From Cellvibrio zantedeschiae (GTDB lineage: Bacteria; Pseudomonadota; Gammaproteobacteria; Pseudomonadales; Cellvibrionaceae), in the NCBI RefSeq assembly GCF_014652535.1, contig NZ_BMYZ01000001.1, positions 930,001-994,000 of the forward strand: a stretch of DNA of 64,000 bases. Direction: 5' to 3'. Shown one piece after another: positions 21,202 to 30,619 of this stretch. Within the stretch, counting starts at the first letter, position 1; the number at the start of each line of letters is the position of its first letter. A program made the position numbers and the translations under genes. The notes under the pieces were generated by a model that worked only from the letters and a program-made list of their open reading frames with translations, was not told the origin of the DNA and ran no database searches.

Positions 21202-24200
21202 ATGATGCTCTCAAACGTTTCAATTCGACGACCGGTATTTGCGTCAGTAATTTCGTTGCTGTTATTGGCTTTTGGTATTCTCGCTTTTGATCGACTTTCA
21301 TTACGTGAATATCCCAATATAGATCCACCCATTGTATCCATTCGTACTTCCTATCCTGGTGCTGCAGCAAATATTGTTGAAACACGCATTACCAAACCTC
21401 TTGAAGATCGTATCGCCGGTGTGGAAGGTATTCGCTACATTGAATCCAGTAGTGAAAATGGCGTTTCCAATATCACAGTGACATTTAATATTGAGCACGA
21501 TATTGAAGCCGCAGCAAATGATATTCGCGATAAAGTTTCCAGTGCAGTCAGTTCATTACCTATCGAAGCAACCGCGCCTGAAGTACAAAAAATAAATTCC
21601 GATGATGAAGTTATTGTGTGGATGAGTCTCGCTGGTGACGGCATGTCGGTACCGGAGTTATCGGATTATGCAAAACGCTATGTGGTAGATAAGTTTTCTG
21701 CGGTAGAAGGTGTTGCGCGTGTACGCATCGGCGGTGAGCAGCGTTACGCAATGCGTGTGTGGCTCGATAGAAAAAAACTGGCCGCACATAATTTAACGGT
21801 GAATGATATTGAAAGTTCACTGCGTAACGAAAACGTGGAGCTTCCCGCTGGTAGCGTTGAATCTAAAGATCGGCAATACACGGTGCGTATGGCTCGCACC
21901 TATCGTACCGATGAACAATTTGCGAACCTTGTAGTGAAACACGCCGCCGACGGTCATTTAATTCGCTTGGGTGATATTGCGAAAGTTGAAAAGGGCACAG
22001 TGGAGGATCGCAATTTATTTCGTGGTAATGGCATAGCGCAAGTGGGTATAGGTATTGCGAAGCAGTCCACGGCAAACACCCTCGATGTTGCCCGCGGAGT
22101 GCAGGCGCAGCAGAAACTTATGAATGCCAGTTTGCCAAAAGGCATGAGTATTGAAGACAGTTACAACAGCGCTATTTTTATTGAGCGAGCCATTCACGAG
22201 GTTTATATCACGCTGGTGTTGGCGGTATCTTTGGTTGTGTTTGTAATTTATATATTCCTCGGCAGTGTGCGCGCAATGTTGATTCCCGCCGTTGCTGTTC
22301 CCGTTTCCATTATTGCAACTTTCACTGTACTTGCAGCGATGAATTTTTCCGTGAATATGCTGACACTCTTGGCTTTGGTGTTGGCGATTGGTTTGGTAGT
22401 GGATGATGCGATTGTAGTATTGGAAAATATCGTGCGGCACATTGAAGAAAAAGGTAAGCCAGTGTTACTTGCTGCTTACGATGGTGTGCGTGAAGTAGGC
22501 TTTGCTGTAATTGCGACAACTCTGGTGCTGATTTCTATTTTTATTCCCATCGTATTTGTAAAAGGTGACGTAGGCCGATTGTTTTCCGAGTTTGCCATCA
22601 CTATGGCTGCGGCCGTGGGATTCTCAGCATTGGTGGCTTTAACGCTTTCACCAATGCTGGCTTCAAAAATTTTGCGCAAAGAAACTCATCGCACGGCTTT
22701 AGTTGAAAAAGTAGATGTGAGGATGCATCAACTGCGTGATTACTATAAAAAAGTAATTCTGAAAAGTTTGCGTAAAAAACCAATTACCATCGCTATTTTT
22801 GTTGCAATGCTCGGCATATGTTTTTTAATGGCCGTGTTTATTCCCAGTGAATACGCACCGAAAGAGGATCGCGGCAACTTTCAGATTATGGTCAATGGTC
22901 CCGAAGGTGCGACCTATGATTATATGGAAGAATACATGGCCGAAATTGAAAAACGTATTATGCCTTATGTGGAGTCAGGAGAGGTTTCGCGTTTAATGGT
23001 GCGCGCACCGCGCGCGTTTGGCTCCTTTGAAAGTTTTAACGCAGGTATTGCTATTGTGGCACTCAATGACTGGAGCAAGCGTCGCAATGCGTTCGTCATT
23101 ATGGATGAAATTAAAGCCAAGTTAGCGGATTTGCCTGGAGTGACGGCATCGCCCGTTATGCGCCAGGGATTTGCAGGTGGTTCATCAAAGCCCGTGCAGT
23201 TTGTGATTGGTGGCGGAACTTACGAAGACCTTGCGAAATGGCGAGATATTTTGCTGGATAAAATTAATCAGGATAATCCGGGCCTGGCGAATATTGATTG
23301 GGACTACAAAGAAACCAAACCACAAATTGAAGTGCGTGTTGATACCAATCGCGCAGCGGATTTGGGTGTAAGTGTCAGCACCATAGGCCACACCTTAGAA
23401 ACGCTGTTGGGTTCGCGTAAAGTGACTACCTATATTGAACAAGGCGAAGAATACGATTTGTTAATTCAAGGTGAGCGAGATGAACAGCGCACTAAAAATA
23501 GTTTGGAAAATATGTATGTTAGGTCTGATTCCACAGGTAAATTAATTCCTTTGGCAAGTTTGGTGAATTTGGTTGAAGTTGCTGATGCCAGCCGCTTGAA
23601 TCGTTACAACCGTGTGCGTTCGCTAACGATTGAAGCTGCGCTCGATAAAAACTTAACCTTGAGCGAAGCCCTGGATCATCTCAATCAACTGGTGAAGGAC
23701 AATTTGCCGGCAAATGCAACCGTGGATTATCGCGGCATGTCACGCGACTTTAAGAACTCCAGCGGTTCAATGTTTTTTATGTTTGCCTTGGGAATTTTAA
23801 TTACTTATTTAGTTTTGGCGGCACAATTTGAAAGTTATGTGCATCCCTTTGTCATTATGTTGACTGTTCCTTTGGCGATAGCAGGTGGCTTGCTAGGTTT
23901 ATGGATTACCGGGAGTACGCTGAATTTATATTCGCAGATCGGTTTAATAATGTTGATTGGGCTCGCTGCAAAAAATGGTATTTTAATTGTTGAGTTTACC
24001 AATCAATTACGTGATCGCGGCGTTGAGTTTACCCAAGCTTTGCTTGAGGCTTCATCAGCGCGTTTACGTCCCATCATTATGACCAGTTTGACTGCGGTAG
24101 CGGGCGCTATACCTTTGGTTATATCATCGGGCGCGGGTTCAGAAACGCGATTCGTTATTGGTGTGGTGGTAATTTCAGGTGTGATAGTGGCAACTTTTTT

Positions 24201-24318
24201 CACCTTGTTTGTTGTGCCTGTTGCCTATACCTTGCTGGCAAAAAATACCGGTTCGCCAAACGATGTGAGTAAAAAGCTTGAACAAGAAATTGCTCGTTTC
24301 AATGCAGTGGATGATTAA
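21202..24318 (+). CDS. RND-family efflux pump, inner-membrane transporter (HAE1-like)
   Basis: 1038 residues, the normal AcrB/MexB-class length, with twelve membrane segments and two large periplasmic loops. The proton-relay pair is seen in GLVVDDAIVVLEN (equivalent to Asp407/408 of AcrB) and the Lys in LAAKNGILIVEF (Lys940 equivalent). It exchanges protons for hydrophobic substrates; which drugs cannot be read from sequence. It is co-transcribed with the adaptor just upstream. Confidence 0.95.
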   Translation: MMLSNVSIRRPVFASVISLLLLAFGILAFDRLSLREYPNIDPPIVSIRTSYPGAAANIVETRITKPLEDRIAGVEGIRYIESSSENGVSNITVTFNIEHDIEAAANDIRDKVSSAVSSLPIEATAPEVQKINSDDEVIVWMSLAGDGMSVPELSDYAKRYVVDKFSAVEGVARVRIGGEQRYAMRVWLDRKKLAAHNLTVNDIESSLRNENVELPAGSVESKDRQYTVRMARTYRTDEQFANLVVKHAADGHLIRLGDIAKVEKGTVEDRNLFRGNGIAQVGIGIAKQSTANTLDVARGVQAQQKLMNASLPKGMSIEDSYNSAIFIERAIHEVYITLVLAVSLVVFVIYIFLGSVRAMLIPAVAVPVSIIATFTVLAAMNFSVNMLTLLALVLAIGLVVDDAIVVLENIVRHIEEKGKPVLLAAYDGVREVGFAVIATTLVLISIFIPIVFVKGDVGRLFSEFAITMAAAVGFSALVALTLSPMLASKILRKETHRTALVEKVDVRMHQLRDYYKKVILKSLRKKPITIAIFVAMLGICFLMAVFIPSEYAPKEDRGNFQIMVNGPEGATYDYMEEYMAEIEKRIMPYVESGEVSRLMVRAPRAFGSFESFNAGIAIVALNDWSKRRNAFVIMDEIKAKLADLPGVTASPVMRQGFAGGSSKPVQFVIGGGTYEDLAKWRDILLDKINQDNPGLANIDWDYKETKPQIEVRVDTNRAADLGVSVSTIGHTLETLLGSRKVTTYIEQGEEYDLLIQGERDEQRTKNSLENMYVRSDSTGKLIPLASLVNLVEVADASRLNRYNRVRSLTIEAALDKNLTLSEALDHLNQLVKDNLPANATVDYRGMSRDFKNSSGSMFFMFALGILITYLVLAAQFESYVHPFVIMLTVPLAIAGGLLGLWITGSTLNLYSQIGLIMLIGLAAKNGILIVEFTNQLRDRGVEFTQALLEASSARLRPIIMTSLTAVAGAIPLVISSGAGSETRFVIGVVVISGVIVATFFTLFVVPVAYTLLAKNTGSPNDVSKKLEQEIARFNAVDD

Positions 24319-24325
24319 TCGCTAT

Positions 24326-24350
24326 TCGCCTGAGCCTATTGCTCAGGCGA
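24326..24350 (+). terminator. Hairpin after the RND pump gene
   Basis: Perfect 10-bp stem TCGCCTGAGC/GCTCAGGCGA (24326-24335 and 24341-24350), but no T run follows, so termination may be weak or Rho-assisted. Confidence 0.5.
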
Positions 24351-24395
24351 TGTGCTTTGCATAATAAAACTAATAATGATCAATGCGAGGACAGT

Positions 24396-25100
24396 ATGAA
24401 CAACAAATTATTCTTCATTCTGGCGACTGCATTTTTTGCCGTAACGCTATCTGCCTGTAATCTTTCTTCAGTAAAAAAATCACAGCAGGAAATATGGCGA
24501 TTCGACTCATTAACTCGCGTTAATGGCTATAGTTTGGAGCAGCAAGGGCAACCTAAAGTGGTGGATAGCCCTTATGGAAAAGCTGTTAGTTTTGATGGCG
24601 ATGGTGACCGTTTATTGGTGAACGCTAATCCCCTGGGAGATGCTAACGAATTCACTATTGAGATCGTCTTTAAACCGAATGATGTGTTTCCCAAAAATCA
24701 CGAGCCGCGAATTTTTCATATCGAATCTGCCGATAATCCCAATCGCCGGATTACTATAGAGCTGCGCTTGAATGATAAAAAACAATGGTACTTCGATGCT
24801 TTTATCAAATCCGATAAGTCGCAATTTACGCTGATTGATCCCGCGAAAGTTCATCCCGTTGGTGAGTGGGCTCACGCTGCTATGACTTTTAAAAATCGCG
24901 AATTTATTTCTTATGTAAACGGCGAAAAGGAATTAACCGGGCAGGTAGATTATTTAACAATTCCTGCCAATGCGAAAACATCCGTGGGCGCGCGTATGAA
25001 TCAAATCCATTGGTTCAATGGAGAAATTTTGCAAGTGAGGGTGACAAGGAAGGCTTTGCTACCGGAAGATTTTGTATTGCTGGGTAACCTGAAGAAATAA
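24396..25100 (+). CDS. Lipoprotein with a LamG/concanavalin-like domain
   Basis: 234 residues from the ATG at 24396 (GAGGA upstream). A lipoprotein signal ends in LSAC, with Cys at about 20. The rest fits a laminin-G/concanavalin-like jelly roll: KAVSFDGDGDRLLV, FTIEIVFKPN, GEWAHAAMTFKNREFISYVNGE and WFNGEILQVRVTRKAL follow the usual order of such domains. They bind sugars or proteins, and the partner is unknown. It follows the RND pair but is separated by a hairpin, so a functional link is not shown. Confidence 0.85.
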   Translation: MNNKLFFILATAFFAVTLSACNLSSVKKSQQEIWRFDSLTRVNGYSLEQQGQPKVVDSPYGKAVSFDGDGDRLLVNANPLGDANEFTIEIVFKPNDVFPKNHEPRIFHIESADNPNRRITIELRLNDKKQWYFDAFIKSDKSQFTLIDPAKVHPVGEWAHAAMTFKNREFISYVNGEKELTGQVDYLTIPANAKTSVGARMNQIHWFNGEILQVRVTRKALLPEDFVLLGNLKK

Positions 25101-25155
25101 CTATTTGCAGATGCTGGATAGGTTTCCCTATCCAGCTCTTTGCTAGCTCAATACT

Positions 25156-26883
25156 TTAAATCTTAATTCTGTTTTTTAAGAAGCTCACAATATCCGCAAC
25201 TGCGATTTCTTGCTTCTCTGCATCGCGGCGGCCTTTGTATTCGATATTGCCTGCTTCCAAACCGCGGTCGCCAATAACTATGCGATGTGGAATGCCCATC
25301 AAATCAGTGTTCGCGAGTTGTACACCCAAACGTGCTTTTTCATCGTCCATAAATAAAACATCAATGCCAGCCGCTTGCAGCTCGGTGTAAATTTCTTCTG
25401 CTTTTTTCGCAACGGCTTCGGATTTGTTCATGTTGATAGGCACGATTGCTACATGGAAAGGTGCGATAGCATCAGTCCAGATAATGCCATTCTCATCAAA
25501 GTTTTGTTCAATAGCCGCAGCAACAACACGGGTTACACCAATGCCGTAACAACCCATAATCATGGTTTGTTCTTTACCGTTTTCATCCAGCACACGTGCT
25601 TTCAGTGCTTCAGAATATTTAGTGCCGAGTTGGAAAATATGGCCAACTTCTATGCCGCGTTTTATTTCAAGCGTGCCTTTACCGCATGGGCTTGGGTCAC
25701 CGGCAACAACATTGCGAATGTCCGCAACTAAAGTTAACTGTGCATCGCGCGCCCAGTTAACACCTGTGAGATGGAAGCCGTCTTTATTGGCACCGCAGAC
25801 AAAATCAGCCGCGTGTGCCGCAGAGTGGTCAACGATGACGGGAATATTCAAACCCACTGGTCCAATCGAACCAACGCTTACGCCTAACTCAGCTTTAATG
25901 CGTGCTTCAGGTGCGAAAGTGAGTGGTGATGCAACACCCGTTAATTTTTCCGCTTTGATGTCGTTAAGCTCGTGATCGCCACGCAAGACTAATGCAACCA
26001 ATGGTTGAGTTTTATCTTCACGCACATCACCCAGCACGATTAAAGTTTTCAACGTTTGCTCTGGTGAAACTTTCAAAAATGCGCAAACTTCTTCAATCGT
26101 GTGAGCACCAGGTGTTGCAACTTCTTTCATAAGATGTTGTGGAGCAGGGCGCGGTGTTGATGGTGGCAAAGCTTCTGCCTTCTCAGTGTTCGCTGCGTAA
26201 TCGCTACCATTACTGAACACAATAGCATCTTCGCCGCTTGCAGCTAATACGTGGAATTCGTGTGAGAAAGCTCCGCCGATGGAGCCTGTATCTGCCAACA
26301 CCGGGCGGAACTCTAAACCTAAACGCGTAAAAATATTGCAGTAGGTTTGATGCATAACATCGTAAGTTTCTTGCAAAGATTCGGTGCTGTTATGGAAAGA
26401 GTAAGCATCTTTCATAATAAATTCGCGCGAGCGCATTACGCCAAAACGTGGACGCACCTCATCGCGGAATTTGGTTTGGATTTGATAAAAATTCGCGGGC
26501 AATTGTTTGTAGCTGTTGATCTCACCGCGAATTAAATCGGTGATAACTTCTTCATGGGTTGGACCAAGGCAGAAGGGGCGATTGTGGCGATCATTAATGC
26601 GCAGTAACTCTGGCCCATATTGCTGCCAGCGGCCAGATTCTTCCCAAAGCTCAGCCGGTTGTACCACAGGCATCATGACTTCTTGCGCGCCGGATTTATC
26701 CATCTCGGTACGCACAATATTTTCGACTTTACGCAGCACGCGTAAGCCTAACGGTAACCAGGTATAAAGGCCCGAGGCGAGCTTGCGGATCATGCCCGCG
26801 CGCAGCATAAGTTGATGGCTGATGACTTCTGCATCGGCAGGGGTTTCTTTTAAGGTAGCAATTAAAAATCGGCTGGAACGCAT
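25156..26883 (-). CDS. proS: Prolyl-tRNA synthetase (bacterial type)
   Basis: Charges tRNA-Pro in the cytoplasm. From the ATG at 26883 there are 575 residues with the family N-terminus [20 protein letters not shown] (E. coli 572). Class II motif 1 lies near [15 protein letters not shown], motif 2 near [18 protein letters not shown] and motif 3 near GCYGIGVTR. The editing insertion domain of the long bacterial type (about 225-400) is present, so mischarged Ala-tRNA-Pro should be cleared. An ATG six codons upstream (26901) is less like the family. Confidence 0.96.
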   Translation of the reverse strand: MRSSRFLIATLKETPADAEVISHQLMLRAGMIRKLASGLYTWLPLGLRVLRKVENIVRTEMDKSGAQEVMMPVVQPAELWEESGRWQQYGPELLRINDRHNRPFCLGPTHEEVITDLIRGEINSYKQLPANFYQIQTKFRDEVRPRFGVMRSREFIMKDAYSFHNSTESLQETYDVMHQTYCNIFTRLGLEFRPVLADTGSIGGAFSHEFHVLAASGEDAIVFSNGSDYAANTEKAEALPPSTPRPAPQHLMKEVATPGAHTIEEVCAFLKVSPEQTLKTLIVLGDVREDKTQPLVALVLRGDHELNDIKAEKLTGVASPLTFAPEARIKAELGVSVGSIGPVGLNIPVIVDHSAAHAADFVCGANKDGFHLTGVNWARDAQLTLVADIRNVVAGDPSPCGKGTLEIKRGIEVGHIFQLGTKYSEALKARVLDENGKEQTMIMGCYGIGVTRVVAAAIEQNFDENGIIWTDAIAPFHVAIVPINMNKSEAVAKKAEEIYTELQAAGIDVLFMDDEKARLGVQLANTDLMGIPHRIVIGDRGLEAGNIEYKGRRDAEKQEIAVADIVSFLKNRIKI

Positions 26884-26953
26884 AGATTGTCTTCTTTGCA
26901 ATGTGGCTATAATGGGGATAATTTAAGGCGCTTATTCTACGGTGCCAAATGCA

Positions 26954-26985
26954 ATTGGTACAGAAGCCGATTGGTACAGAAGCCC
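26954..26985. repeat. Two-copy tandem 16-bp repeat
   Basis: ATTGGTACAGAAGCCG (26954-26969) is repeated with one change (26970-26985) between proS and the HIT gene, next to the HIT ribosome site. Probably a simple duplication. Confidence 0.7.
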
Positions 26986-27008
26986 GGTCATTCTCAAAGG
27001 TGAAACTT

Positions 27009-27431
27009 ATGTTTGAACTCCACCCCCGCCTTGCGGCAGATTCGGTAGTCATTGGGCGTTTTGATTTGTCGCTCCTATTGCTCAGTAAAGATGCAAATTA
27101 CCCCTGGTGCATTTTGGTGCCGCAGTTGGAAGGTGCATTTGAAATCCATCATTTAAGTGACGAAGAACAAATTCAGCTTATACGCGAATCGAGTCGCTTA
27201 TCGGAAGTCATGACCAGCCTGTTTGATGCGCATAAAATGAACGTGGCTGCTCTAGGTAATGTGGTACGCCAATTACATATCCACCATATAGCGCGCTTTG
27301 AAAACGATCCTGCGTGGCCTCAACCTATCTGGGGAAAGCTGCCAGCAAAAGATTACTCAACACAAGAATGGGCAGAGCTGGTTAAGCGTTTGCAGAATGC
27401 ATTGGTTGGTGAGGGTTTTACTTTGGTTTAA
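27009..27431 (+). CDS. HIT-domain protein
   Basis: 140 residues from the ATG at 27009, with AAGGTGA about six bases before it; an ATG at 26949 adds twenty unlikely residues that include the tandem repeat. The histidine triad is QLHIHHIAR near residue 96, preceded by the WCILVPQ strand. HIT proteins are nucleotide hydrolases or transferases; the substrate is not known for this branch. It is divergent from proS and convergent with the HU gene. Confidence 0.9.
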   Translation: MFELHPRLAADSVVIGRFDLSLLLLSKDANYPWCILVPQLEGAFEIHHLSDEEQIQLIRESSRLSEVMTSLFDAHKMNVAALGNVVRQLHIHHIARFENDPAWPQPIWGKLPAKDYSTQEWAELVKRLQNALVGEGFTLV

Positions 27432-27456
27432 TCTTCGATGTAGATTTTTTGTAGTC

Positions 27457-27486
27457 ATAAAAAAACCCCGCATTGCGGGGTTTTTG
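27457..27486. terminator. Bidirectional terminator between the HIT and HU genes
   Basis: The stem ACCCCGC/GCGGGGT sits inside A and T runs on both sides (27461-27485). It serves both convergent genes. Confidence 0.9.
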
Positions 27487-27506
27487 TTTTTCAAAAGGAG
27501 GCCTAA

Positions 27507-28004
27507 TTACAGAGCCATTTCTTTCAATTTTTTCAACGGACGAACTTTTACAGAAGTGCTAGCTGGTTTGGCTTTGAACATTACTTCTTCGCCGGTAAAT
27601 GGATTGATGCCTTTGCGAGCCTTGGTGGCTGGTTTTTTCACGGTAGTGATTTTCAGCAGGCCTGGCAGAACGAATTCACCAATGCCTTTCTTCTTAACAT
27701 GACCTTCAATCACGTTGGTCAATTCATCCAACACTGCTTGAACTTGCTTTTTGTTCAACTGAGTTGCATCAGCAATTTGTTGCAACATTTGAGTTTTGTT
27801 TTGACGTTCAGCAATTGGTTTAACAACAGCTGGAGCAGCTTTCACAGCAGGTGCTTTTTTCGCTGGAGCAGCTTTAGCAGCAGGCGCTTTTTTTGCGGCA
27901 GGTTTGGCAGCAGCTTTTGGTGCGGCTTTAGCAGCAGGTTTAGCAGCGGCTTTTGGAGCAGCTTTTACGGCAGGTTTAGCAGCAGGTGTTTTTTTGGCAA
28001 CCAT
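27507..28004 (-). CDS. HU-family DNA-binding protein with histone-H1-like N-terminal tail
   Basis: 165 residues. The first 65 or so are almost only Ala, Lys, Pro and Val in repeated units such as KPAAKAAPKAAA, like eukaryotic H1 tails and AlgP of Pseudomonas. Residues about 68-160 form an HU/IHF domain: NKTQMLQQIADATQLNKKQV, the beta-arm GEFVLPGLLKI, and KARKGINPFTGE with the Pro that intercalates DNA. It should be a nucleoid protein that bends and packs DNA, with the tail adding non-specific affinity. It is not one of the plain 90-residue HU subunits. Confidence 0.92.
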   Translation of the reverse strand: MVAKKTPAAKPAVKAAPKAAAKPAAKAAPKAAAKPAAKKAPAAKAAPAKKAPAVKAAPAVVKPIAERQNKTQMLQQIADATQLNKKQVQAVLDELTNVIEGHVKKKGIGEFVLPGLLKITTVKKPATKARKGINPFTGEEVMFKAKPASTSVKVRPLKKLKEMAL

Positions 28005-28306
28005 GGTGGATTCCTTTATCGTAGATGATCAATGGGTATGTTTATTCTGTAAGCAAGCCGCTCAATCGGTTGATTCACGTACTTGGCTCTGAACTACATT
28101 GTGAACAGCATGAGGCTTGCTCAAAAACCCCTGTTTTTATAGGTTCAAAATACCTATTGCAAGGATTGGAGCTATATATAAAGGATAAAAACGGAATCAG
28201 CAACCAAAAACTACGCTATTTCCCGAAGAAAAGTGCAAATTTATGTTTTGTGTGAGTTTTGCACATGCTAATCGGGGCGTAGTGCGAGCAATCTAAATAC
28301 AAAGGT
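28005..28306. other. Intergenic region upstream of the HU-like gene
   Basis: 302 bases with no convincing gene. A short forward reading frame at 28025-28255 has no ribosome site and no family resemblance. The HU-like promoter is expected here; TTGCAA and TATAAA occur on the minus strand near 28160-28135 but with only 15 bases between them. Confidence 0.4.
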
Positions 28307-28807
28307 TTAAATATGTAGTGTTTGTAATTCAGGCTCGGGCTCGCCGTATTGCCAAACATAATCGAAGGTTTCGCGGAGTCGTGTGACTTCTACAGCGGCA
28401 TTAAAGTTTGCAAAACCTTTGTAATTATTATCGTCATTTTTATAGAGCAGTGCACTTGTGTCGCACAACATAAATCCCATCTCGGTATTTTGTGGCTCGA
28501 CTGTCAATTTACGTAACAGGATTTTGCTGGACAGGCGTTGATGAAGCTTGGCGAGATCATGGCCAGTTTCAGCTAATGGTTTGGTGTTCTTAACAAGGAT
28601 TTGTACTTGCGCGTGGCGACTGCTGCGCACAAAGTTTGATATAGCTTGTACAAATTCCGGCGCGCCATACAACAACACATCCAAATCGTGGCTCAAAATG
28701 GCAATAGTGCGTCGTGATTGTTCAATAAGCTTCAATGAGTGCTCTTGAAAATCATGGAGCGAGTCCAGCAAAAAAAGATCTGCACTGACAGATGATACTT
28801 CGCTCAT
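28307..28807 (-). CDS. PLD-like protein (DUF7931 type)
   Basis: 166 residues. It starts with an alpha/beta fold resembling one half of a phospholipase-D domain: IAILSHDLDVLLYGAPEFVQAISNF, then VQILVKNTKPLAETGH. No HKD motif is visible, so catalysis is unlikely or needs another residue. Such proteins are typically encoded just after a GNAT gene in pseudomonads, as here (32 bases after the GNAT stop). The function is unknown, and the family name is from memory. Confidence 0.7.
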   Translation of the reverse strand: MSEVSSVSADLFLLDSLHDFQEHSLKLIEQSRRTIAILSHDLDVLLYGAPEFVQAISNFVRSSRHAQVQILVKNTKPLAETGHDLAKLHQRLSSKILLRKLTVEPQNTEMGFMLCDTSALLYKNDDNNYKGFANFNAAVEVTRLRETFDYVWQYGEPEPELQTLHI

Positions 28808-28839
28808 AAACTATTGCTCGTCTCTTGAGGGGAATGTCG

Positions 28840-29286
28840 CTAAGAAGAATGCCACATTTCAATGTGTGGGATGTCTGCATCCATAAACACCGCGCCACGT
28901 GCGCTAAACCCCAAGTGCTCGTAAAAATCTTGGCGAGTCGTTTGGGCGTTAAGATAAATCAAGTGCTCAGGATATTGCTGCTGACAATACGTAATGATGC
29001 TATTCATTAAATTACGGCCAATACTTTGGTTGCGGTATTTGGATAAAACCGCAACGCGCCCTATATGGCACAGCAGTTGATTCTGCCGATTCTCTATTAA
29101 TAAGCGCGCACAGGCAATAGCATTGTTTTGGGGTGTTAAGACCAGGAAATGAATAGCACTTTCATCTTTGTCATCCCATTCATCAGCAACGGGAACTGCT
29201 TGTTCTTGAATAAAAACAAGTTCGCGAATTTCACGAAGCTGTTGCTGACGTGCTTTCCAATCGGTGGATATAAATGTATAGGTCAT
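28840..29286 (-). CDS. GNAT-family N-acetyltransferase
   Basis: 148 residues. The acetyl-CoA region is IGRVAVLSKYRNQSIGRNLM, where the usual Q/R-x-x-G-x-G/A pattern is QSIGRN, so the last position is changed. Other GNAT marks are the early EIRELVFIQEQ, a middle AIACARLL strand and the late FYEHLGF. The substrate is unknown. It heads a two-gene operon with the PLD-like protein. Confidence 0.88.
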   Translation of the reverse strand: MTYTFISTDWKARQQQLREIRELVFIQEQAVPVADEWDDKDESAIHFLVLTPQNNAIACARLLIENRQNQLLCHIGRVAVLSKYRNQSIGRNLMNSIITYCQQQYPEHLIYLNAQTTRQDFYEHLGFSARGAVFMDADIPHIEMWHSS

Positions 29287-29294
29287 ATGTATTT

Positions 29295-29383
29295 GGGAGT
29301 CGCCATTCTCGCGCAGCGGGATCCAGTTGTTAACAAACTAAAATCAAGAGCTGGATCCCCGCTACGCGAGGATGACGACTCCC
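29295..29383. repeat. Palindromic intergenic element (REP/MITE-like)
   Basis: Arms of about 32 bases (29295-29326 and 29351-29383) are near-perfect reverse complements, with a 24-base loop. The core reads TGGATCCCCGCTACGCGAGG then ATGACGACT, which resembles the widespread proteobacterial palindrome with core GGATTCCCGC. It lies between the GNAT and roxA genes, and no transposase is near. Confidence 0.8.
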
Positions 29384-29448
29384 CATCGAATAAGTGCTGG
29401 ATAGTAACGCTCGTTATGCATGCGCTTTATCCAACCCACTAATAATTC

Positions 29449-30600
29449 TTATTCATCTACCAATAAAGTTTCTTGATTAATCAATTGTGTAATGACTGCA
29501 CGATCGAACAAGTCTTGTACGAGCGGCTTTAATTGTTCCCAGCTAATTTCAACTTCCGCAGATACCAGCTCTGCTAGCTCGCGCGAACACGGGAAAGCTT
29601 GGCCGTCGGCAAATAATTGAGTTCCCTCGTTGCTGGTATGGAAGGCAACACGCGCAGCCGGGTGGCGCCATAACATTTGCCCCTCCGCAAGCGCAGCTTG
29701 CCAATCGTCAGCTGTAATTTCATCATCACTTTCGATGTCATCCTGCCCATATTTGCGCTCGGTCATGTGTTTGCCAAACCAATGGGCGATATTTTCTGCA
29801 GTGAAATGCTGCTGAATAATTTCCTGGATTTGCGCAATGGCATCGGCGTTAATTTCGCCGGGGTTGGATTGCAGTTTTAAATAAGGATCACTAAAGCGCG
29901 CATCGTTATTTAAGGTTTGCGCAATATCGTGGCTCAGTTCATCCACAATGGCTGAATGACTAGGGGCACGGAAGCCTATGGAGTATGTCATGCAGTCGCC
30001 TTGCGCAACGCCCCAGTGCGCAACGCCCGGTGGAATGTAAAGCATATCGCCCGGCTCAAGAATCCATTCGTCTTGGGTTTCGAAGTTTTCCAAAATATGG
30101 AGTTGTGTACCTTGCAAGTGAGGTGAATTTACATCGCAATTTTGGCCGATTTTCCATTTACGTTTGCCCATGCCTTGCAGCAAAAAAACATCGTAGTAAT
30201 CGAAATGTGGCCCAACGCTACCTTGGTCAGGCGCAAAGCTAATCATGATGTCATCCAGGCGCCAGTTGGGGATAAAACGAAAGTTATCCAGCAGCAAATT
30301 CACTTCTGGCACCCATTGGTCAACTGCTTGAACGAGCAATGTCCAATGGGTTGGCGGTAAGTTCGCAAAAGTATCCTCATCAAAAGGTCCGTTGTGTAAT
30401 TCCCACGGTGTTTTACCTTTCTCCACCACAATGCGCGATTCAACTTCTTCTTCCAACGCCAAGCCTGCAAGTTCATCGCCGTCGATGGGTGATTGGAAAT
30501 TAGGGAATGCATTGCGAATTAATAAAGGTTTTTTTTGCCAGTATTCCAACAGGAATTGTTGGATTGGCATATTGCCGAGATGAGTGAGGGCGCTTGTCAT
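29449..30600 (-). CDS. roxA: Ribosomal protein L16 arginine 3-hydroxylase (JmjC-type cupin)
   Basis: Iron/2-oxoglutarate oxygenase that hydroxylates an arginine of ribosomal protein L16 in E. coli (YcfD). It has 383 residues (E. coli 373). The iron ligands are His132 and Asp134 in PHFDYYDVF and His195 in GVAHWGVA, very close to the E. coli positions. The N-terminal YWQKKPLLIRNAFP and the C-terminal winged-helix part are present. It lies near purB, as in E. coli. Confidence 0.93.
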   Translation of the reverse strand: MTSALTHLGNMPIQQFLLEYWQKKPLLIRNAFPNFQSPIDGDELAGLALEEEVESRIVVEKGKTPWELHNGPFDEDTFANLPPTHWTLLVQAVDQWVPEVNLLLDNFRFIPNWRLDDIMISFAPDQGSVGPHFDYYDVFLLQGMGKRKWKIGQNCDVNSPHLQGTQLHILENFETQDEWILEPGDMLYIPPGVAHWGVAQGDCMTYSIGFRAPSHSAIVDELSHDIAQTLNNDARFSDPYLKLQSNPGEINADAIAQIQEIIQQHFTAENIAHWFGKHMTERKYGQDDIESDDEITADDWQAALAEGQMLWRHPAARVAFHTSNEGTQLFADGQAFPCSRELAELVSAEVEISWEQLKPLVQDLFDRAVITQLINQETLLVDE

Positions 30601-30619
30601 AATTTTTTCTTTCTAAATG

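Noticed and set aside
28025-28255. 76-residue forward frame upstream of the HU-like gene
   Set aside because: No ribosome site or homology; it lies in the HU-like promoter region.
28307-28807. PLD-like protein as an active phospholipase
   Set aside because: No HKD motif is visible, so I call it only PLD-like.
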